64,000 nucleotides of DNA from Streptomyces atroolivaceus (lineage in GTDB: Bacteria > Actinomycetota > Actinomycetes > Streptomycetales > Streptomycetaceae), in NCBI RefSeq assembly GCF_000717025.1, contig NZ_JNXG01000011.1:1-64000 (forward strand), written 5' to 3'. The notes under the pieces were generated by a model. The model was given only the letters and a program-made list of their open reading frames with translations. It ran no database searches and was not told the origin of the DNA. Position numbers and translations under genes: made by a program. This document shows, in pieces, positions 26,949 through 35,732 of the stretch (within the stretch, counting starts at the first letter, position 1; each line of letters starts with the position of its first letter).

Positions 26949-27956
26949 ATGTCCTCCCAGCACCCCTCCCCCGGCGCGAACGCGGCGGCTGCCGCCGCCT
27001 CCGGCGTACAGGAGGGCGGGGCCGCCTCCCCGTCCTCGCCGTCCTCACCGGCCGGGGAGACGCCGAGCCCGGCCGCCCCCGCCGGGACTGAGTCCGGCAC
27101 CGCACCTGCCGGAAAGACCGCCGCGGGCGCCCCTGCCGGGGCCGGGGAGACCGCCGCCACCCCGACCCCGCCGTCACCCGCCGCCAGGACCGAGGCGCCC
27201 GAGGAGGGCATCGGTGTGGCGGCGGCCGCCGAGACGGCGCCGGGCGCCAAGACGGGTACGGGCGTGGACGGGGGGCGCCCCCGCACGCCCATCCTGGCGG
27301 GTGCCGCCTTCCTGGGGGCCGCCTTGGTCGCCATACCCCTGCTACTGGTCGGTAGCGCGAATGACAGGGAGCCGGAGAACACCGCCATGCGACCGGCGGC
27401 GGGGGGCTCCGACACCGTTCTCAACCCGAACTCCGCCCCCGCAGCCCTCGACGACTACGTGGCCGGGAAGCCGAGCGCGTCCCCGAGCAAGGAGAAGCCC
27501 AAGAAGACCGAGTCCCCGAGGGCGAGCGTTCCCAAGCCCGCCGTGCCCGCGCCCGAGCCCAGTACAAGTGCCCCTGCCGCGAAGAAGCCGAAGGCCACGC
27601 CCAAGCCCAAGCCCAAGGCGTCCCCGAAGCCGGACTGGTCCACCGTGTCCTTCTCCGCACCCAGCGTCCTGCACGTCAACCAGGCCTGGACCACCAACCG
27701 CATCAGCATGGTCATGCAGACCGACGGCAACCTCGTCGTCCACAACGAGCACGGCAAACCCATCTGGGCGTCGATGACCTTCGGCCCGAACCACCGGGCG
27801 ATCTTCCAGCCCGACGGCAACCTCGTCGTCCACAACGGCGACGACCGGGCGATCTGGGCGACCAAGACGCACGACCACGGGGGCGCCCAACTGGTCCTCC
27901 GAGCCGACGCGAAGGTGGTCATCGTGCACAACGGCAGGGTGGTCTGGTCGACCTGA
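26949..27956 (+). CDS. Membrane-anchored B-type (mannose-lectin fold) protein
   Basis: A 335-residue protein starting at ATG 26949 behind AGGAGAAG. It has the same architecture as the ricin-lectin protein 1.3 kb away: an Ala/Pro/Glu-rich cytosolic N-terminus (1-115), one transmembrane helix (about 116-136, GAAFLGAALVAIPLLLVG), and a Pro/Lys-rich wall-spanning linker (about 165-235). A C-terminal bulb-type lectin domain (about 238-335) has repeats of the QxDxNxVxY class (MQTDGNLVVHN, FQPDGNLVVHN, VLRADAKVVIVHN) and WxS/T ends. The third tyrosine-equivalent is His in the repeats, so mannose binding is not certain. It is divergent from the SseB-like/ricin-lectin operon, so the two lectins may be controlled together. 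Confidence 0.85.
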   Translation: MSSQHPSPGANAAAAAASGVQEGGAASPSSPSSPAGETPSPAAPAGTESGTAPAGKTAAGAPAGAGETAATPTPPSPAARTEAPEEGIGVAAAAETAPGAKTGTGVDGGRPRTPILAGAAFLGAALVAIPLLLVGSANDREPENTAMRPAAGGSDTVLNPNSAPAALDDYVAGKPSASPSKEKPKKTESPRASVPKPAVPAPEPSTSAPAAKKPKATPKPKPKASPKPDWSTVSFSAPSVLHVNQAWTTNRISMVMQTDGNLVVHNEHGKPIWASMTFGPNHRAIFQPDGNLVVHNGDDRAIWATKTHDHGGAQLVLRADAKVVIVHNGRVVWST

Positions 27957-28207
27957 CACCGGCCGCCGGCGCGCCGAGCCCTCCTGTGCGCGGTCCCGTT
28001 CGCCTGGCCTCCCGGAGCAGCGGACGATCAGCCGCCCTGGCCGTCGGCGGCATCGGCCGGGCGGCCGGACGGCGCCGGCAGCCCACGCCGGCGAGCCCGC
28101 CGGGCAGGCGGGACACCGGACCCGGTCCGGCCGTCACGCCCCTCGCGGTTGTGCCTCCACCCGGGGCGGCGGAACCTGAAGGGGATGAACGGGGCTGGTG
28201 TCGCGCC

Positions 28208-30604
28208 ATGACTGCACGGAACGCGGAGCAAGGTGCCGACTTCCGTGGTCCCCTCGACGTCACCAGGGCGGCCACGGCGGTTATCGGCGCCCGGGACACG
28301 GTCGTGGGATGGAGCCCCGCCGCGGAGCGGCTCCTCGGGTACCGGGCGGGCGAGGCCGTGAGCCGGACCCTGTCCACGTTCCTGTCACCCGGCCCGGCAG
28401 CCTCCGTCCCTCCGCTCCCTGCCCGGCTTCCGGGCAGGGAGGTCCGCGTCGCCCGGCACCGGGACGGGCATGAGCTGATCGTCGCCGTCGCGGTGTGCCC
28501 CCTGCCGGGCGCCGGCACGGCGGAACGCGTCCTCGCCATGACCGAGCTGAAGGATCTCCGGCTGTGGGAGTCCCGGCTGGCCCTGTTGCACGGACTGGCC
28601 ACCCAGTCGCCCGTCGGTCTCGCCATCTACGACACCGACCTGCGCCTGACCTGGTGCAACGCGGCGTACGAACAGGAGATCGGACGCCCGTTCGCCGAGT
28701 TCCGCGGCCTTCGGGCGGATGAGCTGTACTCCGAGGGAACCTTCGTGACCCGAGGACATCCGCCGACTCTCGACGCCGTGATGCGTCACGTCCTGGACAC
28801 CGGAGAGCCGTTTCTGGACCTGAACTTCCAGGGTCGACCGCCCAGCGATCCGGAGACGGACCACCTCTGGTCCTGTGCCTACTACCGGCTCCAGGACGCC
28901 GACGGGCGCGTGCTCGGGGTGTGTGAGGACGCGTTCGACATCTCCGACCGTCACAAGGCCCAGCGGCGTCTGGCCCTGCTCGTCGAGGCGGGCCGCGGTA
29001 TCGGCACCGCCCTCGACGTGACGGCCACCGCCGAGAAGATCACGGAGGTTGCGGTGCCGGAGTTCGCCGCCACGGTCACGGTCGACCTCTCGGCAGCGGT
29101 CCTGGAGGGCGAGGTGCCTGCCACCGGCGGCTCAGCGGCGATGTCCCTGGTCCGGATCGCCCACCGCTCCGCAGCCGGGGACACCGGCCGGGGGCAGCCC
29201 GGGCAGCAGTCTTCCCCGGTGAAGCACTCGCCCGTGGAGTACGAGTCCGGTTCGCCTCAGGACCGCAGCCTCTCCTCGGGCGGGCTGGTGCTCGACGACG
29301 CCGCTCTGGTCGTGCCGCTGCGGGCCGGGAACGGCGTGCTGGGACTCGTCACCTTCGTCCGCGGCACCCCTTCCGCCGCCTTCGACAGCGGTGAGGTCGC
29401 GCTGGCCGACGAGCTGGTCGCCCGTACGGCGGTCTCCATCGACAACGCCCGCCGCTTCACCCGTGAACGCACCGCCTCCCTGGCCCTCCAGCGCCAGCTG
29501 CTGCCGCAGCACGTACCGGAACAGTCCGCGGTCGACCTCGCCTACCGCTACCTGCCCACGGACGCCGTGACCGGGGTCGGCGGTGACTGGTTCGACGTCA
29601 TCCCACTGTCCGGGACCCGGGTCGGTCTCGTGGTCGGGGATGTGGTCGGTCACGGTCTGCAGGCAGCCGCCACCATGGGACGGCTGCGCACGACCGTGCG
29701 CGCGTTCGCCCAGATGGACATGGACCCCGTGGAGCTCTTGTCACGGCTCGACGATCTGGTGGGCCAGCCGGCGGAGGAGCAGTGGGCCGAGCCCGGCACG
29801 GCCGACGGCACCTACGTCGATGTGACCACCGGGGCAACCTGCCTCTACGCGGTCTACGACCCGGTGTCACGGCGCTGCGTCATGGCCAGGGCCGGGCACC
29901 TGCCGCCGGCGGTCGTCGGCCCGGACGGCCGGCCGTCCTTCCCCGACCTGCCGGCCGGCCCGCCCCTGGGCCTCGGCGGACTGCCGTTCGAGTCCATGGA
30001 GGTCGAACTGCCGGTGGGCAGCCTGCTGGCCCTCTTCACCGACGGTCTGGTCGAGGCCCGCGACCGGGACATCGATCACGGACTCGGCACACTGGGACGT
30101 GTACTCGGCGACCGGGACGCGTCGCTCGAAGAGCTGTGCGACCGAGCCGTGGAGGAACTCCTGCCGGGCGGTTCGGCGGCCGACGACACCGCCCTGCTGC
30201 TCGTCCGCACCCGCGAACTCGACAGCGCGCAGGTCGCCGAGTGGGAGCTGCCCGCAGAAGCGGTCACCGCGGGCCGGGCCCGTGACCTGGCCACCGGACA
30301 GCTGCGTCACTGGGGACTCGAGGAACTGTCGTTCGCGACCGAAGTCGTCGTCAGCGAGCTGGTGACCAACGCGGTCAGGTACGCCGGAGGACCACTCCAC
30401 GTACGCCTCATCCGCGACCGCAACCTCCTGTGCGAGGTCGCGGACACGGGCCACACCTCACCGCACCTGCGTCACAGCGGCGAGGACGACGAAGGCGGGC
30501 GCGGCATGTTCATCGTCGCGCAGCTCGTCCAGAGGTGGGGTACGCGCCACACCCCCTCCGGGAAGACCATCTGGACCGAACAGGCCTTCCCCGCGCGGGG
30601 ATGA
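28208..30604 (+). CDS. PAS-GAF-SpoIIE phosphatase-HATPase signalling protein
   Basis: A 798-residue cytosolic protein from ATG 28208. Two PAS-like domains (about 15-100 and 125-255, LLHGLATQSPVGLAIYDTDL, then the PAC-like FDISDRHKAQ) are followed by a GAF domain (about 260-430). The PP2C/SpoIIE phosphatase domain (about 450-675) has GVGGDWFDVIPL and GDVVGHGLQAA metal-site motifs and ends in DGLVEARDRDID. A C-terminal GHKL/HATPase domain of the anti-sigma type (about 690-795) has SELVTNAVRYAGG and GRGMFIV. Such proteins switch partners of alternative sigma factors: the phosphatase removes phosphate from STAS antagonists, and the HATPase can act as their kinase. Streptomyces carry dozens. The signal sensed is unknown. 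Confidence 0.88.
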   Translation: MTARNAEQGADFRGPLDVTRAATAVIGARDTVVGWSPAAERLLGYRAGEAVSRTLSTFLSPGPAASVPPLPARLPGREVRVARHRDGHELIVAVAVCPLPGAGTAERVLAMTELKDLRLWESRLALLHGLATQSPVGLAIYDTDLRLTWCNAAYEQEIGRPFAEFRGLRADELYSEGTFVTRGHPPTLDAVMRHVLDTGEPFLDLNFQGRPPSDPETDHLWSCAYYRLQDADGRVLGVCEDAFDISDRHKAQRRLALLVEAGRGIGTALDVTATAEKITEVAVPEFAATVTVDLSAAVLEGEVPATGGSAAMSLVRIAHRSAAGDTGRGQPGQQSSPVKHSPVEYESGSPQDRSLSSGGLVLDDAALVVPLRAGNGVLGLVTFVRGTPSAAFDSGEVALADELVARTAVSIDNARRFTRERTASLALQRQLLPQHVPEQSAVDLAYRYLPTDAVTGVGGDWFDVIPLSGTRVGLVVGDVVGHGLQAAATMGRLRTTVRAFAQMDMDPVELLSRLDDLVGQPAEEQWAEPGTADGTYVDVTTGATCLYAVYDPVSRRCVMARAGHLPPAVVGPDGRPSFPDLPAGPPLGLGGLPFESMEVELPVGSLLALFTDGLVEARDRDIDHGLGTLGRVLGDRDASLEELCDRAVEELLPGGSAADDTALLLVRTRELDSAQVAEWELPAEAVTAGRARDLATGQLRHWGLEELSFATEVVVSELVTNAVRYAGGPLHVRLIRDRNLLCEVADTGHTSPHLRHSGEDDEGGRGMFIVAQLVQRWGTRHTPSGKTIWTEQAFPARG

Positions 30605-30664
30605 AAGGCCCTGGGTCGTCTCCGACGGGAGGATGGTCCGGGCGGGAACCGTCCGGCTCCCGGA

Positions 30665-32281
30665 TCATCCCTCGGTCCCCTGCCCTGCGCGGATCCGCCA
30701 GGGGACCCGGGCCGGCCGGGAGCAGCGATACCGGCCGCGCAGTGCTGCTCGGGCCGCGTTGGCACCGGGTGCGCCGTGCACACCGCCGCCGGGGTGTGCG
30801 GACGCCGAGGCGAGGTACAGGCCCTTCACCGCCGTCTCGGGCCGTCCGGTGCCGGGCATGGGACGGAACATCAGCTGCTGGTGGGCCGCCGCCGTCCCTC
30901 CGTTGATCGCTCCGCCGTGAAGGTTGGCGTCCATGGCCTCGAGCATGGGCGGCGCGAGGACCCGCCGGGATCCGACGAGCGAGCGGAAACCGGGCGCCCA
31001 GCGTTCGATCTCGTTCTCCATGCGGTCCGCCATGGCCTCCTGCTCCCGCAGGTCCCAGAGTCCCGTCAGCGCGTCCTCACCCGCATCGCCCTTGATCCGG
31101 TGCGGGACGTGCGTGTAGGCCCACGCCGATTCGGTGCCGGCCGGTGAGCGCGTCGCGTCGGCGGTGGTCATCTGCCCGAAGAGGAGGAAGGGACGGTCCG
31201 GCACCTGACCTGTGGCGATCTGCGCGGCGAAGCGGGTGAGGCCGTCGACCCCGTCGGCCAGATGGACCGTCCCGGCCGTGGACGCCTCGCCTGCGGTCCA
31301 GGGCACCGGCCCGTTCAGCGCCCAGTCGACCTTGAAGGTGGCGAAGTCCCACTGGAAGCGGCGCAGATCGCCCAGCAGGCGGCCGGGGAGATGGCGTGCG
31401 TCGACCAGTTCACCGAACAGGGCCGGTGCGGACACGTCGGCGAGCACGGCCCGGGAGGCCGGCACGGCCTCGCCCCCCGCCGTGCGCACGCCGACGGCCC
31501 GTCCGCCGCGTACGACGACCTCGTCCACGCGCTCCCCGCAGCGGACGGCGCCGCCGCGCCGCTCGAGCCGCCTCGCCAGGGCCCCGGTGAGCGCACCGGC
31601 CCCGCCCACCGGCACCGGAAAGCCGTACGTCTGTCCGAGCATGGACATCAGCCACCCGAAGCCTCCGCTCCCCGCCGCCTCGGGGCCGAGGTCCGCGTGC
31701 AGGGCGTTCCCCGCGAGCAGCAGCCGTCCGGCCTCGCCGCGAAACTGCTCCTCGCCCAGGCGACGGACGGGCAGCAGCAGGGACCGTGCCAGCCGGAGGC
31801 CGCCGACTGCCCGGAGCCTGGCGGCGAGGCGGACGGACGGACGTACCGGCGGGAAGGGAGTGAAGAGAGCGTCCAGGATGTCGGGGCCGAGGCGCTCCCA
31901 CGTGGTGCACAGGTCCAGCCAGGCCGCGCCGTCGCCCGCCGCGAAGGAGTCCAGACCCACGGCGGTGCGCTCGGCCCCGCTTTCGAGGACGGCGCACCGG
32001 CCGTCCGGCAGGGGGTGTGCCAGCACGCGCGGGGCGCGGCTCCAGCTGAGACCCTCCTCCCGCAGCTCGAGGCGTGCCAGGACCGGGGAGGCGGCAGCGA
32101 GGGGGTAGAAGGCGCTGAAGAGGTCGCTCGTGAAGTCCGGGTGGAGGGCCCGATCGCTGCGGACCGCGCCACCCGGTACCGGCTGCGCCTCCAGAACCTC
32201 GACGCTCCAGCCCGCGTCGACGAGCAGATTCGCCGCCACGAGGCCGTTGGGACCTGCACCGATGATCACCGCGTCCGGCAT
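30665..32281 (-). CDS. Phytoene-desaturase-like FAD/NAD(P)-dependent oxidoreductase
   Basis: A 538-residue protein from ATG 32281 with an AGGAGG site 5-6 nt upstream; the in-frame sequence further upstream is rejected. The N-terminal Rossmann dinucleotide motif IIGAGPNGLVAANLLVDAGW is followed by the GG doublet region VPGGAVRSD. The C-terminal FAD motif is LYLASASAHPGGGVHGAPG, typical of CrtI/amine-oxidase-type flavoproteins related to mammalian PYROXD2. There is no signal peptide or transmembrane helix. It stands alone, so no pathway is indicated. The substrate is unknown; the absence of other carotenoid genes argues against a carotenoid role. Confidence 0.85.
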   Translation of the reverse strand: MPDAVIIGAGPNGLVAANLLVDAGWSVEVLEAQPVPGGAVRSDRALHPDFTSDLFSAFYPLAAASPVLARLELREEGLSWSRAPRVLAHPLPDGRCAVLESGAERTAVGLDSFAAGDGAAWLDLCTTWERLGPDILDALFTPFPPVRPSVRLAARLRAVGGLRLARSLLLPVRRLGEEQFRGEAGRLLLAGNALHADLGPEAAGSGGFGWLMSMLGQTYGFPVPVGGAGALTGALARRLERRGGAVRCGERVDEVVVRGGRAVGVRTAGGEAVPASRAVLADVSAPALFGELVDARHLPGRLLGDLRRFQWDFATFKVDWALNGPVPWTAGEASTAGTVHLADGVDGLTRFAAQIATGQVPDRPFLLFGQMTTADATRSPAGTESAWAYTHVPHRIKGDAGEDALTGLWDLREQEAMADRMENEIERWAPGFRSLVGSRRVLAPPMLEAMDANLHGGAINGGTAAAHQQLMFRPMPGTGRPETAVKGLYLASASAHPGGGVHGAPGANAARAALRGRYRCSRPARVPWRIRAGQGTEG

Positions 32282-32327
32282 CCGTACCTCCTGGCGTTCT
32301 CGTCGGGCCTGTCGATGACGCGGGCTC

Positions 32328-32690
32328 TCAGGCGGCGGCTCGGCCCTCTCCCGGACCGGACCTTCGGGGCTGAGCCGTGGTCCTCTCCACCAGGCGCGCC
32401 GATCGGGCCGGCACACGACGGCGGCGCAACCGGATCAGCGCTTCCGCGACCGGGTCGTGCAGCGCGGCGGCAGGCCCTCGCAGGGGGGGTCCGTCAATGA
32501 TCACCAGGGTGTCCTTCCCCCGTGGCCGCAGCTCCACGGCGATCCGCGCCGTACCGAGCCGAGCCGTCCGCTTCCAGTTCCAGTACCCCGGGCACCTCGC
32601 AACGCCGTCTGCCACGACTGCCCGGTCCGGCTTGTCCCACTCGCCTATCACTCTCCCAGGCGTCCGGGGAATTCGCCGCCTGCGGGAATC
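32328..32690 (-). pseudogene. Decayed SRPBCC (polyketide cyclase-like) gene
   Basis: On the minus strand, a block reading RLGTARIAVELRPRGKDTLV followed by GPPLRGPAAALHDPVAEALI and then RLRRRR matches the C-terminal half of Streptomyces SRPBCC-family proteins. The expected preceding stretch RRCEVPGVLELEADG is present but in another reading frame (about 32555-32605), so a frameshift separates the two parts. The N-terminal half of a normal ~150-residue SRPBCC protein is not recognisable upstream. Best read as a frameshifted, 5'-truncated remnant. Confidence 0.5.
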
Positions 32691-32699
32691 CGCACCCGG

Positions 32700-33257
32700 T
32701 AAACAGCCCCCATTGCCGCCTCGTGCGCCGCACCGGCCGAGCACGGGCAAACCCCGCACATTCCGCTCGGAGATACGGCGGTGAGGGAGTACGGGGCCGG
32801 ACGGGCTAAGTCACCTCCGCGTCCCGTGTTTCCTGTTCACCGACTCCGTGTTATCGGTTCCACTCCCCTGGCGTTGCGTTCCAGGGATTTCCGGTCAGCA
32901 CATCCGGAGCGGAGCCATGGCCTGGGGCGGGCGCACGCTGACCCGTCCGCGACTCGCCCGTCGGACGCGTACGGCAGCCTGCCCCGTCCGCAGTTGTGCG
33001 CTCCGTCCATGGCGTTCATGACGACCTGCCCGCGGTGCGCTGCGAGCGGTTCAGGCGCCGCGGTTTCCGGAGCCTCCTGCGCATCCGCTGGAAATGCATG
33101 CGACCGTCCCGACGGAATTCCGTCGGGGCAGTGATCGACCCCTTCTTCACGGGCCGGAAGGGGTGAGTTTTCTCGTGCCTCATCCGGGTACGAGCCCCGT
33201 GAACACCGCATCGCGGCTTCAGGAGCGCCGCGGTGCCACCGTAAGGGAGGAACTCGC
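32700..33257. other. Intergenic region with no recognisable gene
   Basis: About 560 bp between the SRPBCC remnant and the 42-residue small-protein gene. Codon bias is absent in all frames and stops are frequent for this genome. GGGAGGA at about 33245-33251 is the ribosome binding site of the next gene. Nothing else was identified. Confidence 0.4.
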
Positions 33258-33386
33258 ATGCTGAAGGCAATCGCGGACGTGATTCGTTCTGTCGGCGGGG
33301 CCGTCGCCACCGTCGTCACCCTGCCCTTCCGCGCCGTCGCACGGCTTTTCGGTGGGGCCGCCGACACGGCCCACGGCCGCCACTGA
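33258..33386 (+). CDS. 42-residue LPFRAxARLFGG-type small protein
   Basis: ATG 33258 with a GGGAGGA ribosome binding site 6 nt upstream opens a 42-codon gene. The product is one amphipathic/hydrophobic helix (AIADVIRSVGGAVATVVTLP) followed by FRAVARLFGGAA and a short polar tail. Small proteins with this LPFR-A-ARLFGG pattern recur in Streptomyces genomes and are usually missed or called hypothetical. It is too short to contain a domain. The helix plus Arg-flanked end suggests membrane-surface association. A strong terminator follows 20 nt after the stop, so it forms its own transcript. Confidence 0.75.
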   Translation: MLKAIADVIRSVGGAVATVVTLPFRAVARLFGGAADTAHGRH

Positions 33387-33405
33387 TCAGCACCGCCTCC
33401 CCGCA

Positions 33406-33442
33406 GCCCCGTCCGGGCCGGCCTGTCCGGCCCGGACGGGGC
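33406..33442 (+). terminator. Terminator of the small-protein gene
   Basis: A perfect 16-bp stem (33406-33421 with 33427-33442) with a 5-nt loop, followed by TTTCG. It begins 20 nt after the stop codon at 33386. Confidence 0.88.
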
Positions 33443-33473
33443 TTTCGGGTGCGTGCTCCCGCGTCGGAGCGCG

Positions 33474-33519
33474 ATGCTGCGGGGCTTCGGCGGAGGTGTT
33501 CGCCGAAGCCCCGCAGCAT
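33474..33519. repeat. 19-bp perfect palindrome, likely second terminator
   Basis: Arms 33474-33492 and 33501-33519 are perfect inverted repeats with an 8-nt loop. It lies between the end of the small-protein transcript and the 3' end of the minus-strand DUF2267 gene (33577). A terminator acting on DUF2267 transcription is the simplest reading. Confidence 0.75.
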
Positions 33520-33576
33520 GTCAGGGTCATCGCCCGGCAGCGTCCGTGCCGGGGCGCCGATGGCCGCTCGGCCCGG

Positions 33577-34011
33577 TCACGCGGCCTGGACGAGTTCCGC
33601 GCGGCCGAACAGCAGGGCGTAGCCGGAGGGGAGCTGGGTGAGGATCCGGTCGAGGAGGTCGGAGTCGACCAGCCGGGCCACGGAGGCGAGTACCGCGCCG
33701 GTGTCCCAGCGCGCGGTGGCGGCGGTGCCTCCTGTGCGGGCGGCGAGGTCCTTGACGAACCCCCAGCCGGTGAGCGGGTCAGGGTCAGGGATCTGGGCGG
33801 TCAGGGTGAGGGCGGCCTCGGCGGGGAGGCAGGCAGCGAGGTCGACGCGTTCGTCCCCGGTCAGCTGACGGCCGAGGCCGGCCAGCACGGCGTGGGTGAC
33901 GGTCTCGGCTCGTTCGCGCGTGGGGTACGCGCCCTCGTACCTGATTGTTTCCAGCATCTGGTCGAACGTCACGCCCGCTGTGGCGCGGAGCTGTTCACGC
34001 AGGGAGCGCAT
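33577..34011 (-). CDS. DUF2267 protein
   Basis: A 144-residue soluble protein from ATG 34011. It carries the DUF2267 layout: two similar helical halves, with ERAETVTHAVLAGLGRQLTG and DERVDLAACLPAEAA in the first. DUF2267 proteins are widespread in actinobacteria, often near stress genes, and have no proven function. Its 5' neighbour is the hsp18/rheA heat-shock pair and its 3' side has the 19-bp palindrome. The 285-bp gap to hsp18 contains a run of G residues near 34200 but no gene. Confidence 0.75.
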   Translation of the reverse strand: MRSLREQLRATAGVTFDQMLETIRYEGAYPTRERAETVTHAVLAGLGRQLTGDERVDLAACLPAEAALTLTAQIPDPDPLTGWGFVKDLAARTGGTAATARWDTGAVLASVARLVDSDLLDRILTQLPSGYALLFGRAELVQAA

Positions 34012-34296
34012 CGGTGAAGTGCCTTTCTCGCCGAGCGGCGGCTGCTGCGCTGTGGCCCGATGAAGCGGATGCCGGCAGCCGCGCTGCTGATCTTGGAGGG
34101 AGACGTGTCGAAGGGGTGGGTGAGCACTCAGGGCTGCTGCGAAGTGTCCGGTCGGAGGTCTTGCCCCGCGACGTGCCCCCCGGTGCCGAGCGGGCCCCGG
34201 GGGGGGGCGTCGACCTGAGGCTCACCGCACGTGGTGCGGAGCGCGGAGGGAGGTGTCCCCCGCAGCCCGCTCGTCCGGGCGGGCAGGGCCCGCGCG

Positions 34297-34731
34297 TCAG
34301 GTTCCGATCTGCCTGGGGGCGGACTCTCCTCCGATGGCGATCTTCCGAGGCTTGGCGCGCTCGGCGATCGGGATCCGCAGGGTCAGCACCCCCGCGTCGT
34401 AATCGGCCTGGATGCGCTCGGTGTCCAGGGTGTCAGCCAGGACCAGCTGGCGGGAGAAGGCACCCAACGGACGTTCGGCGAGCTCCATCTGGACGTGATC
34501 GCCCGTCGCGGCAGGTCGGCGCTCCGCCTTGACGGTGAGCATGTTCCGCTCCACGTCGATGTCGATGGCGTCCTTCGCGACACCCGGCAGATCGAGGGCG
34601 ATCACGTACTCCTCGCCCTCGCGATAGGCGTCCATCGGCATCGCCGACGGCTTGGACCAGGTCCCGGGCACACCCGTGAGCTGCTGCGCGATCCGGTCGA
34701 GTTCGCGGAACGGGTCAGTGCGCATCAACAT
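34297..34731 (-). CDS. hsp18: Small heat-shock protein Hsp18 (Hsp20/alpha-crystallin)
   Basis: 144 residues from ATG 34731, chosen because GGAGG lies 10 nt upstream; an internal ATG six bases downstream is the alternative. The alpha-crystallin domain (about 38-130) includes [20 protein letters not shown], the [10 protein letters not shown] strand and the GVLTLRIPI motif; the C-terminal tail has the I-x-I-like ending KIAIGG. It acts as an ATP-independent holdase that binds unfolding proteins. It is divergent from rheA, with two RheA operators in the 125-bp gap, which indicates heat-induced derepression as described for Streptomyces albus hsp18. Confidence 0.95.
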   Translation of the reverse strand: MLMRTDPFRELDRIAQQLTGVPGTWSKPSAMPMDAYREGEEYVIALDLPGVAKDAIDIDVERNMLTVKAERRPAATGDHVQMELAERPLGAFSRQLVLADTLDTERIQADYDAGVLTLRIPIAERAKPRKIAIGGESAPRQIGT

Positions 34732-34796
34732 TGCGAAAACACCTCCACTGGTCTGGCAGAAACTGCCAATGCGCTTCGTCTGACACCGTTGTACCA

Positions 34797-34841
34797 TGTC
34801 ATCCAAACGATGACAACTGGAGTGTCATCGAAAGGGTGACA
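34797..34841. promoter_or_regulatory. Two tandem RheA operators between hsp18 and rheA
   Basis: Site 1 (34797-34815) is TGTCATC-N5-GATGACA, exactly the inverted repeat known as the RheA operator in S. albus. Site 2 (34823-34841) is TGTCATC-N5-GGTGACA, with one mismatch. Centres are 26 bp apart. The pair lies about 66-110 bp upstream of hsp18 and 16-60 bp upstream of rheA, so both genes can be repressed from here. Confidence 0.88.
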
Positions 34842-34856
34842 CCCTGAGGGGCTTCC

Positions 34857-35507
34857 ATGAACGCATCCCACCGAACCGGCGAGCCCACATCCTTCGCGGC
34901 CGCCGCCGCAGCGCTGAACACGATCGACGAGGCCGTCCGAGCCGCTCAGTCGGGGCGGCGCGGTGCGGGCACCGACGACGGGCAGGCCGACTCCGAGCAG
35001 GCGCTGGCTGCCCTGCTCCTGCTCCGCCAACTGCGCGACCGGCTGGCCGGATGGGAGCCGGGACTGATCGAAGCGGCCCGTGCGGCAGGCACCAGCTGGG
35101 CCGATCTCGCCCAGCCCCTCGGCGTCGCCAGCCGCCAGGCCGCCGAACGCCGCTACCTGCGCGTACGCCCCGGTGCCCCCGGCGCCACCGGTGAACAACG
35201 CGTGGAGGCCACTCGCAGCCACCGCGCCGCCGACCGCTCCATCAGCACCTGGGCCCGCGACAACGCCGCCGATCTGCGCCGGCTCGCCGGCCAGATCACC
35301 GCCCTCACCGGCCTGCCGACGGCGCCGGTCAGCCGACTCTCCGCCGCCCTGGCCGACAACGACGCCGCGAAGCTCATCACCCCGCTGGCCGACACCCGCA
35401 CACACCTCACGGCCGACCACCCCGACCTGGCAGCCCGTGTCGACACCATCACCCGGCACACCGAGCGGCTCCGCCAGGACAGCGACGACCAGCGGACGGC
35501 GACCTGA
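34857..35507 (+). CDS. rheA: RheA, thermosensing repressor of hsp18
   Basis: A 216-residue soluble protein from ATG 34857 after GAGGGG. The sequence matches the family annotated 'HSP18 transcriptional regulator': an N-terminal helix pair (FAAAAAALNTIDEAVRAA), then a helix-turn-helix-like segment (GTSWADLAQPLGVASRQAAE, RRYLRV) at about 80-110, and a helical C-terminal half (about 120-210). RheA represses hsp18 and its own gene and loses DNA binding reversibly at high temperature. The two operators immediately upstream and the divergent hsp18 support this fully. Confidence 0.9.
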   Translation: MNASHRTGEPTSFAAAAAALNTIDEAVRAAQSGRRGAGTDDGQADSEQALAALLLLRQLRDRLAGWEPGLIEAARAAGTSWADLAQPLGVASRQAAERRYLRVRPGAPGATGEQRVEATRSHRAADRSISTWARDNAADLRRLAGQITALTGLPTAPVSRLSAALADNDAAKLITPLADTRTHLTADHPDLAARVDTITRHTERLRQDSDDQRTAT

Positions 35508-35732
35508 CACCGGCGCGCGTCCGGGCGTCCGGGTGGATGACGGACAGGAACGGGCCGGGCGCGGCCGACCGGACACCCGCCGCGCGCGACCGGTGGCCGA
35601 TCCCCCGCCCGTGCGTGCCCCGGCCGGTTTCCGCAGGGCTGGTCAAGTGGTTTCGAGCGGGGACATGCGTGACGTCCGGAGTTCCCGTGGCAGATGAGTA
35701 GCGGCAGACCGTCCCATCGTTGCAGGAGCATC

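Noticed and set aside
26434..27177. Extension of the SseB-like protein to 515 residues
   Set aside because: The added N-terminus is Arg/Pro-rich, lacks codon bias and would overlap the divergent B-lectin gene.
33474..33519. 19-bp palindrome as a transposon end or attachment site
   Set aside because: No matching partner end, transposase or target duplication was seen; its place between transcript ends suits a terminator.
34185..34215. Run of G residues near 34200 as a G-quadruplex switch
   Set aside because: Only one long G run is present and no gene start is near it.
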